Both the position numbers and the translations under genes were made by a program. A stretch of 64,000 nucleotides of DNA, from positions 1 to 64,000 of the forward strand of contig NZ_SMYO01000014.1 in assembly GCF_004358205.1 (NCBI RefSeq). The letters run 5' to 3'. Positions 54,171 through 62,724 of this stretch are shown piece after piece. How positions within the stretch are numbered: position 1 is the first letter of the stretch; each line of letters begins with the position of its first letter. The notes under the pieces are model-generated. The model had not been told where the DNA came from. It saw only the letters and a list, made by a program, of their open reading frames with translations, and searched no databases. The stretch comes from Bacillus salipaludis. Its GTDB lineage: Bacteria; Bacillota; Bacilli; Bacillales_B; DSM-18226.

Positions 54171-54416
54171 AGGCTTTGTTAAAGAACAATGTTGATTTTT
54201 AAACAAAGTTGATTGGAGCGGAAGGTGCGAGACTCCTCGAAAATGCTATCGCATTTTCTTCGTGCGTGGGCGGATTCAAGGATGTAATTCAATGTCCTGC
54301 GGGAGCAGCGGGACAGGTGAGACCCCACAGGCGCTTAAGCGCCGAGGAGGCTCACCGCCCGCCCCGCGGAAAGCGAGCATCCTGAAGCGGAAATCAACAA
54401 CCTCGTTTAACACAGA
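54171..54416 (+). repeat. Full-length (246 bp) copy of the GC-rich interspersed repeat
   Basis: Starts AGGCTTTGTTAAAG and ends GTTTAACACAG, inverted repeats. Interior: GTTGATTGGAGCGGAAGG, an AAAATGCTATCGCATTTT stem, a GC-rich block with GGGACAGGTGAGACCCC and GCGCTTAAGCGC palindromes, then GAAGCGGAAATCAACAAC. GC content far above the flanks. Same family as the copies at 4060, 17045 and 50382. Confidence 0.8.
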
Positions 54417-54427
54417 AAAAGAAAAAA

Positions 54428-54456
54428 ATAAAAAGGAGTTCAAAGAACCCCTTTTA
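54428..54456 (-). terminator. Terminator of the 108-aa hypothetical gene
   Basis: About 10-bp stem (AAAAGGAGTTC with GAACCCCTTTT, one wobble) overlapping the stop, T-rich on the minus strand. Confidence 0.7.
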
Positions 54457-54780
54457 TGACATATATGAAAGAACTACTTTTTGCGGAGGATATTTCGCAT
54501 CTTGCGATTTACTCTTTAATCTTTCACATGACGGCATTTCGAAGGAAAAATCCACCACCTTTGAAGGGATAACCCCTTCTGTTTTTAATTGATCAAATAC
54601 CTTCTGCATTGCTTCTTCTGTTGAGAGCTTATCGTCAGAATCATTTACTTGAAAACATTCAACACAGGTCTCAATGATATTTTCATCAATTTTTTCTTGA
54701 GCAAATACTAGCTGGGCTCCCGTTATTGCTTCTACTTCGTTGTTTTCTAATTCAATGATGGTTGTTATATTCATTTTCAT
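54454..54780 (-). CDS. Hypothetical protein
   Basis: 108 residues, GGGAGGTAATG context at the start. Acidic first half (IIELENNEVEAI, DENIIETCVECFQVNDSDDKLSTEEAMQ), a central region resembling small GAF-linked or inhibitor-like helical proteins, and three Cys. I do not recognise it. Monocistronic and divergent from the phosphoesterase gene. Confidence 0.6.
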   Translation of the reverse strand: MKMNITTIIELENNEVEAITGAQLVFAQEKIDENIIETCVECFQVNDSDDKLSTEEAMQKVFDQLKTEGVIPSKVVDFSFEMPSCERLKSKSQDAKYPPQKVVLSYMS

Positions 54781-54967
54781 TACCTCCCGCTTTGGATACC
54801 TCCATTATAGTTAAATATAACCGCGTAAAAGGGGAAAATCACATTTTTTCACTTTTTATTCATATGTTTATGACAATTTTCTGTCTAATTATATTTAACC
54901 ATTAAAAACTCATACAACCTTCTTTTAAACAAATACTAAAAATACTAAACTTTTGGAGGAGATTGTT

Positions 54968-56089
54968 TTGAGAAGTTCTAAAAGACTTATCCTGCTATTG
55001 CTGACTCTCATGCTTATTTGGCAATCCTCCCCTACACCATCCTTTGCTGTAGAGAGCGGGTCCAATACGAGTGAAATGGTTCAGTTACGGATTCTTGAGA
55101 CGACAGATCTGCATGCCTCTCTAGTGAATTATGATTATTACCAGACGAAAGTGGACAACCGAATCGGGCTTGTTAAAACGGCAACGCTAATCAAACAGGC
55201 TAGGAGAGAAGTGAAAAACTCCCTGTTGTTTGACAATGGCGACCATTTAAAGGGCAACCCTCTCGGTGAATATTTGGTACGTGTAAGAGGACTTCATAAG
55301 GGAAAAATCCATCCTGTATACCGTGCCTTTAATTATTTGCATTATGATGCAATTACCATCGGAAACCATGAATTTAATTACGGACTCCCCTTTATCAAAG
55401 ACGCGTTAAAAGGACTGAAAATGCCCTACGTGAATGCAAATGTGTACTCCGTAAAAAAGCAAAAACCTTTTTTTAAACCCTATGTCATTTTAAATAAGGA
55501 GGTTCTCGATGAAAAGGGAATACCTCACGCAATTAAAATTGGCGTTATTGGCTTTATGCCAACTCAAATCATGAAATGGGATAAAACAAACCTTGAAGGA
55601 AAGGTGTTTGCCCAACCGATTGTGGATACAGCCAAAGCATTTATTCCGAAGATGAAAGCAGAAGGAGCTGACCTCATTATTGCTCTTGCCCACACAGGGA
55701 TAAGCAATGAACCCTATCATCCTGATACCGAAAATGCTGTTTATTACCTTACGAAAATTCCCGGAATTGATGCCATCCTCGCTGGGCATTCGCACGGTAT
55801 TTTCCCAGGACCTGCCTATTCTTTTATGCCCAATACAAATTTAGAAACGGGAAAAATCAATATGAAGCCGGTTGTGATGGCAGGCGCATTTGGAAGCAGG
55901 CTGGGGATGATCGATCTTAAGTTAAAAAAAATAGCGGGAAAATGGGTGGTTTTACAAAGCAGTTCCACTACAAGAGCGATTGCAGATGAAAATGGAGACT
56001 CACTTGTGAAAACGGATAAAACATTATTAAAACGAATTAAAAATGACCATCAAGAAACTGTTGAATTTATTAAAAAACTTGGCCTTTAG
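54968..56089 (+). CDS. Secreted calcineurin-like phosphoesterase (5'-nucleotidase/CpdB type), catalytic domain only
   Basis: 373 residues from the TTG at 54968, which sits 7 nt after GGAGGA. Signal peptide (about 1-27). Metallophosphoesterase ligands: ETTDLHAS, DNGDHLKGNP, TIGNHEFNYG, LAHTG and AGHSHG. Related CpdB/YfkN enzymes run to 600 residues or more with a C-terminal 5'-nucleotidase domain; this one ends at the catalytic domain with KKLGL followed by a terminator. It either is a short form or was truncated. Likely hydrolyses 2',3'-cyclic nucleotides outside the cell. Confidence 0.82.
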   Translation: MRSSKRLILLLLTLMLIWQSSPTPSFAVESGSNTSEMVQLRILETTDLHASLVNYDYYQTKVDNRIGLVKTATLIKQARREVKNSLLFDNGDHLKGNPLGEYLVRVRGLHKGKIHPVYRAFNYLHYDAITIGNHEFNYGLPFIKDALKGLKMPYVNANVYSVKKQKPFFKPYVILNKEVLDEKGIPHAIKIGVIGFMPTQIMKWDKTNLEGKVFAQPIVDTAKAFIPKMKAEGADLIIALAHTGISNEPYHPDTENAVYYLTKIPGIDAILAGHSHGIFPGPAYSFMPNTNLETGKINMKPVVMAGAFGSRLGMIDLKLKKIAGKWVVLQSSSTTRAIADENGDSLVKTDKTLLKRIKNDHQETVEFIKKLGL

Positions 56090-56103
56090 CCGGCCAAGTT
56101 TTG
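56076..56103 (+). terminator. Terminator of the phosphoesterase gene
   Basis: 11-bp stem (about 56076-56086 with 56094-56104) spanning the stop codon. Confidence 0.75.
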
Positions 56104-56122
56104 ATAATTGAAAATAATTCTC

Positions 56123-56152
56123 TTTACAGCCTATTCCCCGCTCTACTATAAT
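56123..56152 (+). promoter_or_regulatory. Sigma-A promoter of the ArsB/NhaD-like gene
   Basis: TTTACA (56123-56128) and TATAAT (56147-56152) with an 18-bp spacer. Predicted start near 56159, giving a leader of about 90 nt. Confidence 0.7.
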
Positions 56153-56184
56153 AAAAAAGTAAATAAATAAGCTTGTTTTTTGGG

Positions 56185-56211
56185 GGAGTCTGTCAACACA
56201 GGCTCCTTTTT
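56185..56211 (+). terminator. Leader terminator between promoter and ArsB/NhaD-like gene
   Basis: GGAGTCTGT (56185-56193) pairs with ACAGGCTCC (56198-56206) around CAAC, then TTTTT and a further T-rich stretch. It lies downstream of the promoter and 39 nt before the start codon, so it would act as an attenuator. Confidence 0.7.
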
Positions 56212-56249
56212 GCTTTTTTTAGGAAATACATACGGAAAGAGGGGAAAAA

Positions 56250-57530
56250 ATGTCAACACAAGCAATCATTGCGATAGGTGTATTTTTAATTACATACGCA
56301 TTTATCGTTACAGAAAAAATCCATCGAACCATTATTGCTATGGCCGGTGGAATCATGATGGTACTACTTGGAATTGTAAATCAAGAAAAAGCCCTACATC
56401 ATATTGATTTTAATACACTTGGTTTACTGACAGGGATGATGATTATTGTCGCCATCACATCCGAGACGGGCCTATTTAATTATATTGCCATCTTCGCAGC
56501 AAAAAAGGTCAAGGGAGATCCCATCAAACTTCTCGTAGCTTTAGGAATCATTACGGCACTTGGTTCAGCTTTTTTGGATAATGTCACTACGGTGCTGTTA
56601 ATGGTTCCAGTCACTTTCAGTATTACAAGACAATTAAAGGTAAATCCCATTCCCTATTTAATTACTGAAATTATTGCATCCAATGTAGGCGGAACATCTA
56701 CACTGATTGGGGACCCTCCGAATATTATGATTGGCAGTGCCGTAAAGGAACTTACCTTTATGGAATTCATCTACAATCTAACGGCTATTTCCTTTTTTAT
56801 TTTGATTGTCAACGTGGTGATTCTTGCTTTTATATATCGAAAGCAGCTGAAGACTACTCCGGAATTAAAAGCGAATTTAATGGATTTGGATGAAAAACAA
56901 GAAATTACCGATAAAAAGCTATTGGTAAAATCTCTTATTGCCCTTGCCTTTACCATTTTAGGCTTCTTTTTGCACCAGTTATTCCATTTGGAATCAGCAT
57001 CCGTTGCCTTAGCGGGAGCTTTCCTTTTGCTATTATTAACCGGGGAAAGACATTTGGAAAAAGCATTTTTTAAGGTTGAGTGGTTGACTATTTTTTTCTT
57101 TATCGGGCTGTTCGTCCTTGTTTCAGGATTAATTGAAACAGGAGTTATTTCCCTTTTAGCCGATTACTCCGTACATCTTACCGGCGGTAATGTGGCTTCA
57201 TCCTCTATTTTAATTTTATGGGTCAGCGCAATTGCATCGGCTTTTATTGACAATATTCCTTTTGTGGCAACCATGATTCCGATGATTAAAGACATGGGGT
57301 CGCTTGGAATTGATAATCTGGAACCACTTTGGTGGAGCCTGTCACTTGGAGCCTGTCTTGGAGGTAACGGAACTCTAATTGGCGCTAGCGCTAACGTGAT
57401 TGTTGCAGGATTGGCTGCAAAAGAAGGGCATCATATTTCCTTTGGAAAATTTCTATTGATTGCTTTTCCACTAATGATTCTCTCCATTATCATTTGTACC
57501 GTTTACATTTATTTACGATATTTAGTATAA
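56250..57530 (+). CDS. ArsB/NhaD-family membrane transporter
   Basis: 426 residues, about 11 membrane segments. Ion-transporter signatures: LLTGMMIIVAITSETGLFNY, the re-entrant SAFLDNVTTVLLMVPV, NVGGTSTLIGDPPNIMIG and its second-half equivalents SAFIDNIPFVATMIPM and GGNGTLIGASANVIVAG. Family members include Na+/H+ antiporters and anion exporters; the ion is not determined. GAGGGG upstream. Followed 13 nt later by a small gene; preceded by a leader terminator. Confidence 0.88.
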   Translation: MSTQAIIAIGVFLITYAFIVTEKIHRTIIAMAGGIMMVLLGIVNQEKALHHIDFNTLGLLTGMMIIVAITSETGLFNYIAIFAAKKVKGDPIKLLVALGIITALGSAFLDNVTTVLLMVPVTFSITRQLKVNPIPYLITEIIASNVGGTSTLIGDPPNIMIGSAVKELTFMEFIYNLTAISFFILIVNVVILAFIYRKQLKTTPELKANLMDLDEKQEITDKKLLVKSLIALAFTILGFFLHQLFHLESASVALAGAFLLLLLTGERHLEKAFFKVEWLTIFFFIGLFVLVSGLIETGVISLLADYSVHLTGGNVASSSILILWVSAIASAFIDNIPFVATMIPMIKDMGSLGIDNLEPLWWSLSLGACLGGNGTLIGASANVIVAGLAAKEGHHISFGKFLLIAFPLMILSIIICTVYIYLRYLV

Positions 57531-57543
57531 GGAGCTAAAAAAG

Positions 57544-57822
57544 ATGAAAATAATTTATTCGTATGATGAAAAGCTTCTGGACTTAAATGAGACAGCAAAT
57601 GACGATGACATTGAATTTAATATCAACAGCTTAGGTATGGATATAAAACAACAAGTATATAAAATTCGAGAAATTTTTAATGAAAATAAGGTCTTAACAG
57701 ATATTCTTGTATACGCTCACACAAACCAAAGATATCAAATTATTGTTAGAAAAGATTTTTATAATGACTTTATCATTGAACTTTTTAGACAACAATTAGT
57801 TACGGAAGTAAAATGGGCATAA
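57544..57822 (+). CDS. Small hypothetical protein coupled to the ArsB/NhaD-like gene
   Basis: 92 residues, soluble, alpha/beta (KIIYSYDEKLLDLNE, ILVYAHTNQRYQIIVRKDFYNDFIIELFRQQL). Short gap to the transporter stop with an AAGGAG site. Family not recognised; probably co-transcribed, perhaps a modulator of the transporter. Confidence 0.65.
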   Translation: MKIIYSYDEKLLDLNETANDDDIEFNINSLGMDIKQQVYKIREIFNENKVLTDILVYAHTNQRYQIIVRKDFYNDFIIELFRQQLVTEVKWA

Positions 57823-57827
57823 ATAAA

Positions 57828-57856
57828 TAAGGCTGCCATTACTGGCAGCCCTTTTT
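57828..57856. terminator. Terminator after the small coupled gene
   Basis: 8-bp stem GGCTGCCA/TGGCAGCC with a TTAC loop and a T-rich tail. Confidence 0.85.
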
Positions 57857-57858
57857 CT

Positions 57859-58278
57859 TTATTCAGCCCACTTTTTTCGAAAATTGGAGATGTTTTCATA
57901 TTCTTCTTTAAAGAGTCTAGATAATCGAATATAGATGGGGATAATCTCTTGATACACTCTCACGTTTTCTTCAATTGGTTTATGGTGGTTGGTAGCTCCA
58001 ACCATTTCAGCGACTACATTTAAGGAATCAATCTCCCCTAAACTGTACAAGCCGAGGATGGCTGCACCAAGACAGGAGCTTTCAAAGCTTTCCGGAATAT
58101 TTACCTCTTGATTGAAAATATCCGCCATCATTTGCCGCCAAAGTTCAGACCTAGCAAACCCTCCAGTTGCCTGAATACTTCTAGGCTCACCAATCACCCA
58201 AATCGGAGCCCGCTCTCCCGTCATATAAGGATGAAAAATCAAACCGTCAGAGTCGGGATTTACATTCTCCGCAATTTA
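57859..58278 (-). pseudogene. Gluconokinase (FGGY) C-terminal remnant with internal deletion
   Basis: The frame to 58242 reads FHPYMTGERAPIW, then jumps directly to IGEPRSIQATGGFARSELWRQMMADIF and CLGAAILGLYSLGE. In intact gluconokinases about 45 residues separate RAPIW from the EPRSIQATGG segment. Upstream in frame, to about 58278, the bases still encode AENVNPDSDGLIFHP before a stop. So the N-terminal two-thirds are gone and the remainder carries an in-frame deletion. No gnt neighbours survive. Confidence 0.8.
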
Positions 58279-58371
58279 TAATTTTTCCAAATAATAAATG
58301 TTTAAAAAAATCCACTTTCATGAATTAAACCTACAGATAGGTATACTATAAAAATATAAGGAGGGGTTAAG

Positions 58372-58497
58372 TTGGAAACACATAAAAAACAAGATAAAAC
58401 TTTAACCTATGAATCAGATGGGAAAATGGGAAATCGCAAGAAAGAAAGTACCAATAAAAAACGAGATTTTTTTAACACAACACAAAATAGTGAGTGA
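58372..58497 (+). CDS. Tiny basic hydrophilic protein (41 aa), unknown
   Basis: TTG start at 58372 with AAGGAGGGG ten nt upstream, stop at 58497. The peptide begins METHKKQDKT and is rich in Lys, Asn, Ser and Thr, with no hydrophobic segment or Cys. A TATACTA element 24 nt upstream of the start and TGAATT further left resemble a late-sporulation promoter. The composition recalls small spore proteins, but I do not recognise the family. Confidence 0.5.
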   Translation: METHKKQDKTLTYESDGKMGNRKKESTNKKRDFFNTTQNSE

Positions 58498-58499
58498 CG

Positions 58500-58532
58500 A
58501 AAAAGCTTCCCAAAAATAATGGGAAGCTTTTT
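58500..58532 (+). terminator. Terminator after the 41-aa ORF
   Basis: Perfect 13-bp stem (58500-58512 with 58520-58532) with T-tail; supports a real transcription unit upstream. Confidence 0.85.
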
Positions 58533-58648
58533 CATTTACATTTTTCAACAAAAATTTAACATTTCGTTAATCCATAGTATAATTGATAAGATGTAAATTT
58601 TTACTTTATCATTATATTAGAAACGTTTTATTACAGGAGAACCATAAA

Positions 58649-59764
58649 ATGTTAAAAGATTTTGTTTCAAATGCAGCAATTTTAATTGCTTCCTTTTCTA
58701 TTATGGGACAATTATTCAAAGATAAACCATTACACCTTTCCTCTCCCCTATCGGTCAAATTTTACTGGGGATTAAGTTTTGGAATCCTTGGAAATATCTT
58801 AATGATCTACAGCATCCATATAAATGTAACAACCATTGCTGACTTACGGCATTTGGCAATTGTAACAGCCGGGGCCTTTGGGGGTTTTATCCCTGCAATG
58901 GTCGCATCCATTCTAATCGGATTGGGAAGGATTTTATTCTTTGGATTTAATAATACTTCCATCCTGGCATCCTCCGGAGTCATCCTAACAGGGCTAATTT
59001 GCGGAGGGATTTCGAAGTTTAGATATAAACCTATCATAAAAGCCTTCCTCATGAATCTTATGGGCTTAATCATAATCTCAATCATTCTCTTTATTACTAT
59101 TCAAGATCGCGTTGTACTAACAAATATATTGGCGTACCATTACGTTATTTCGTTAATTGGCGGTATTTTTTCCTATCATTTAGTAGTCTTTATCACTAAA
59201 TCAAATGAGGCCGAGCAACATCTTAAAGAGGCCAATAGCCTATTGAACCAACTTTCCTATATTGATGGCCTTACAGGTATTTCCAATCGAAGATATTTTG
59301 ATCAAACCCTTGAAAAGGAGTGGGCAAATTTATCTTCCACAAACTCTCCGCTAACCTTGCTAATGTTCGATATAGATTATTTTAAAAAATACAATGATAC
59401 GTACGGCCATCTAGAAGGAGACCGCTGTCTTCAATCCATAGCCGATGCGATAAAGAACTTAATTTATATGAACACTTCCTACACCTTTTGCCGTTATGGA
59501 GGAGAAGAGTTTGCCCTTGTTTTACCCTTCGCAGAGCAGAATGAAGGAATTCAAATGGCAGAAAAAATTCAAAAAGCAATTCAATCGCTTAAAATTCCTC
59601 ATATTAGCTCAAAAATATCGGATATTGTTACATTAAGTATTGGGACTGCTACAATGTTTCCTAAAACTTCCTTAGACAGGGAGAAAATCATCCAATTGGC
59701 CGATCAATCTCTCTACTTATCAAAAACTAATGGAAGAAATAGAATTTCATCTGTTCAATCATAA
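58649..59764 (+). CDS. Membrane diguanylate cyclase (5TM-LYT + GGDEF)
   Basis: 371 residues from the ATG at 58649 (AGGAG upstream); the longer frame from 58583 is unsupported. Five or six membrane helices (about 1-190) of the 5TMR-LYT type, a short coiled linker, then GGDEF with DGLTGISNRRYFD, FDIDYFKKYNDTYGH and active-site YGGEEFALVLP. GGEEF is a functional variant; makes cyclic di-GMP from two GTP. Followed by the KinB-like kinase, also with LYT-type membrane helices. Confidence 0.88.
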   Translation: MLKDFVSNAAILIASFSIMGQLFKDKPLHLSSPLSVKFYWGLSFGILGNILMIYSIHINVTTIADLRHLAIVTAGAFGGFIPAMVASILIGLGRILFFGFNNTSILASSGVILTGLICGGISKFRYKPIIKAFLMNLMGLIIISIILFITIQDRVVLTNILAYHYVISLIGGIFSYHLVVFITKSNEAEQHLKEANSLLNQLSYIDGLTGISNRRYFDQTLEKEWANLSSTNSPLTLLMFDIDYFKKYNDTYGHLEGDRCLQSIADAIKNLIYMNTSYTFCRYGGEEFALVLPFAEQNEGIQMAEKIQKAIQSLKIPHISSKISDIVTLSIGTATMFPKTSLDREKIIQLADQSLYLSKTNGRNRISSVQS

Positions 59765-59772
59765 AAAGCCTG

Positions 59773-59797
59773 GAAGGCTGGTTCACCAGCCTTTTTT
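59773..59797 (+). terminator. Terminator between cyclase and kinase
   Basis: 8-bp stem (59774-59781 with 59786-59793) and TTTTTTC. Confidence 0.8.
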
Positions 59798-59903
59798 CAC
59801 GGGGTAAAATCACAAAATTTAGAAAATTTTGCATGAATTTGTTGAATCTTTGGGAAATAACCTGTAAAATTTTCCTATCAGCTATTTTTGGACGGTGAAA
59901 TGA

Positions 59904-61169
59904 ATGGAAATTACTAAACATCTCTTCCTAAACCTTTCCATTTTAATAATTCTCCTGTTTTTTTACTTGATATGTTTTGATAAATATAAAAAACTACTTA
60001 CCTTAAAACCTATCTTGATTTTTTTATTCACGGGCTTAATATGGGTTTGTGTTCAACTTTCCTATAATCCAGTACCGTTTTCCCACTATGATCTAAGAAT
60101 TATCCCTTTAGTGATTGGCGGTTTGTATCTTGGAATGGGTCCAATCCTTGTTTTAGCTTTATTAATCATTAGAAGTTTTTACGGATGGGATATCGGTTTA
60201 TTGGAAACTTCCATACTCTATGGTCCACTTGCCATTGTATTTTGGCTCATAACTCCCTGGTATTGGAAGCAGAGTTCTTCAAGACGAATCCTTATTGCTG
60301 TGTTACTAGGGATGATCCTTGGTATCCTTACGATTGGCGGAATGGAACTATTCCATCCCTATACTAATTGGATTGACGCCTGGTTTGCCTTCTTAGTGAT
60401 TCCTCCGCTAGGAATAGCTATTGTTTCGTATGCAATTGAATTTGTTAAAAAAAATAACCAAATGCGTCTGCAATTGATTAAAACAGAGAAATTAAAGGCA
60501 GTCGAACAAATGGGGGCGGCAATATCTCATGAAATTCGCAATCCCCTGACAGCAGCCAGTGGCTTTGTTCAGTTATTGCAGGATGATTATCTGCCACGCC
60601 ATAAAAGAAGAGAGTACCTTGCACTCGTGAGGGACGAATTACTTTCTGCTGAACGGGTTATTCAAGATTACCTGACCTTTGCAAAACCTGCCCTAGAGGC
60701 GTATGAGGAACTGAATGTAAAAAGTGAACTTAAGCAAATCATAAATATACTGCAGCCTTTAGCCAATCAAAATTCTGTAGAGATTAATACAGACTTTTCG
60801 GTCATTGGTTTTATAAAAGGCGACCAGCAGAAATTTCGTCAGTGTTTTATTAATGTCCTCAAAAATGCAATTGAGTCCATGCCAAACGGAGGATACCTTT
60901 CCTTAAAAACGGAATATGACCAGGAATATGTGTCTGTTACTGTTAAGGATACAGGTGTCGGGATGACAAAAGAACAGCTTGAAAGGCTTGGCGAACCCTT
61001 TTATTCTACAAAAGGTTCAAAGGGGACCGGACTTGGAATGATGGTCGTGTATAGCATTGTTCGGGCCATGGGCGGATGGATTCGGGTAGAAAGTGAAGTA
61101 GAAGCCGGAACCGTCTTTCATTTTCATTTTCCTGCCATCAGGCCATATAGAAAAGCAGAAAATCAATAA
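59904..61169 (+). CDS. KinB-like membrane sensor histidine kinase
   Basis: 421 residues, close to KinB (428). Six membrane helices (about 8-185) resembling the 5TMR-LYT sensor domain: IIPLVIGGLYLGMGPILVLALLIIRSFYG. HisKA with AISHEIRNPLTAASGF (His209), HATPase N-box FINVLKNAIESM, DTGVGM and GTGLGMMV. Most likely feeds the sporulation phosphorelay (Spo0F); no KapB-like gene follows and no response regulator is near. Ribosome-binding site is weak (GGTGAAATG). Confidence 0.85.
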   Translation: MEITKHLFLNLSILIILLFFYLICFDKYKKLLTLKPILIFLFTGLIWVCVQLSYNPVPFSHYDLRIIPLVIGGLYLGMGPILVLALLIIRSFYGWDIGLLETSILYGPLAIVFWLITPWYWKQSSSRRILIAVLLGMILGILTIGGMELFHPYTNWIDAWFAFLVIPPLGIAIVSYAIEFVKKNNQMRLQLIKTEKLKAVEQMGAAISHEIRNPLTAASGFVQLLQDDYLPRHKRREYLALVRDELLSAERVIQDYLTFAKPALEAYEELNVKSELKQIINILQPLANQNSVEINTDFSVIGFIKGDQQKFRQCFINVLKNAIESMPNGGYLSLKTEYDQEYVSVTVKDTGVGMTKEQLERLGEPFYSTKGSKGTGLGMMVVYSIVRAMGGWIRVESEVEAGTVFHFHFPAIRPYRKAENQ

Positions 61170-61170
61170 G

Positions 61171-61207
61171 AAATGGACAGATGGATTTTACATCCTCTGT
61201 CCATTTT
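61171..61207 (+). terminator. Terminator after the KinB-like gene
   Basis: 11-bp stem (61171-61181 with 61196-61206) and T-tail, between convergent genes. Confidence 0.8.
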
Positions 61208-61929
61208 TAACGTTTCATTCGGATCATAAATTTATAACGGTCTGCACGATAGGTGGACTTTACAAACTCAACTGGAGTCCCGTCATGTAAGAATGTATTT
61301 CGATGGATGAGCATGACAGGTGCACCTGCAGAAATCTTCAAATAAGGTGCCTCAAGCCGATTGGCAATCGATGACTCAATCGTCTGCGTAGCATAATCAA
61401 TTCGCAGGTTTAACTGGCCCTCAATATACTCGTATAGTGACCGATTGACAATCTCCTCTGTTATTCCCTTAATGAGATTAGCAGAGATATAATTGATTTC
61501 TATCGCCATGGGGAGATCATCCGCCAAACGGATCCGTTTAATTTCATATACAGGACCATATTCTTTTATGGCCAATTGATTAGCGATTTGGGCGGTTGCA
61601 GGAATCACCTCAAAAGACAGCAGCTGACTTCCCGGGTTTAATCCCCTAGATTTCATATCCTCTGTAAAGCTTGTTAGCCCTTGCAATGCCTGTTCAATTT
61701 TTCGGTCCGCTACAAATGTTCCCTTACCTTGCAACCGAAATAAATATCCATTATTTACCAGTTGTGTAAAGGCTTGTCTAACCGTCATCCTGCTTATTTG
61801 ATATTTTTCAGCATATTCTCTTTCAGGAGGCAGCGCATCTCCCGGCTGTAATTCGCCTTTTTCAATTAAATCCTTTATATGTTCTTCCAGTTGATAATAA
61901 ATTGGAATGGGGGAATGTTTATCAATCAT
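61207..61929 (-). CDS. nagR: GntR/HutC-family repressor NagR (YvoA)
   Basis: 240 residues from the ATG at 61929 (GAGAGGAGC upstream). N-terminal GntR winged HTH (YYQLEEHIKDLIEKGELQPGDALPPEREYAEKYQISRMTVRQAF) and C-terminal UTRA ligand domain with RLADDLPMAIEINYI. In B. subtilis NagR senses glucosamine 6-phosphate or N-acetylglucosamine 6-phosphate and represses nagAB and nagP. It is the last gene of a tightly packed nagA-nagB-nagR operon. Confidence 0.92.
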   Translation of the reverse strand: MIDKHSPIPIYYQLEEHIKDLIEKGELQPGDALPPEREYAEKYQISRMTVRQAFTQLVNNGYLFRLQGKGTFVADRKIEQALQGLTSFTEDMKSRGLNPGSQLLSFEVIPATAQIANQLAIKEYGPVYEIKRIRLADDLPMAIEINYISANLIKGITEEIVNRSLYEYIEGQLNLRIDYATQTIESSIANRLEAPYLKISAGAPVMLIHRNTFLHDGTPVEFVKSTYRADRYKFMIRMKR

Positions 61930-61977
61930 GCTCCTCTCAACTGCGTCCTTTCTTGGCCATATCAATCGAAAGAATAT

Positions 61978-62724
61978 CTATTCTTTCAACATTGGAATTT
62001 TCAAATCTAAAATAGCTGCTTCATCTGCAATAATTGTAACACATGGGTGATTTTTCAGTACAGAAGCAGGGAAATTTTCATTTAATTCCGAGTGCAAAAG
62101 TTGGTACATAGCATCCCTTTTGCTTTCCCCAGAAACCAATAGTAGAATTTCTTTACTCTTCATAATCGTTGAAATCCCCATTGTAATGGCCTGTGTCGGA
62201 ACTTCTTCCGGACGATTAAAAAATCTTGCATTCGCTTCAATCGTCGAAGGCGCCAGGTTCACAATATGTGTTTTTGATTGAAAGGATGTTCCCGGTTCAT
62301 TAAAACCTATATGCCCATTACTCCCAATTCCAAGAACCTGCAGATCAATACCGCCGTGACCCGCTAGTAAATCCTCATAACGATTACATTCCTCTTCAAT
62401 ATTCCTGCCATTACCTTTTGGAACAAAAGTATTCGCTTTTTTAATATCAATATGGTTAAACAAATTCTCATCCATATAATACCGGTAGCTATTTTTATCT
62501 GTTCCAGCAAGGCCGATATATTCATCAAGATTAAAGGTCGTGACGTGCTGATAGGAGGTTCCATTTTTTTGATGATCTTTTATAAGGTTTTGATAGGTCC
62601 CAGTTGGTGTACCGCCAGTAGCTAATCCAAGGGTGATGGAAGGATTATCAAGAACCTTTTTCATTATATATTCAGCAGCTGTTTCGCTCATTTGCTGATA
62701 ATTTTTTACTTCAATAAATTTCAT
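61978..62724 (-). CDS. nagB: Glucosamine-6-phosphate deaminase
   Basis: 248 residues. GLATGGTPTGTYQ phosphate loop, DEYIGLAG, GIGSNGHIGFNEPG and SGESKRDAMYQLL. Converts glucosamine 6-phosphate to fructose 6-phosphate and ammonia. Start immediately follows the nagA stop, with AAGGAGG inside the nagA end. Confidence 0.97.
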   Translation of the reverse strand: MKFIEVKNYQQMSETAAEYIMKKVLDNPSITLGLATGGTPTGTYQNLIKDHQKNGTSYQHVTTFNLDEYIGLAGTDKNSYRYYMDENLFNHIDIKKANTFVPKGNGRNIEEECNRYEDLLAGHGGIDLQVLGIGSNGHIGFNEPGTSFQSKTHIVNLAPSTIEANARFFNRPEEVPTQAITMGISTIMKSKEILLLVSGESKRDAMYQLLHSELNENFPASVLKNHPCVTIIADEAAILDLKIPMLKE

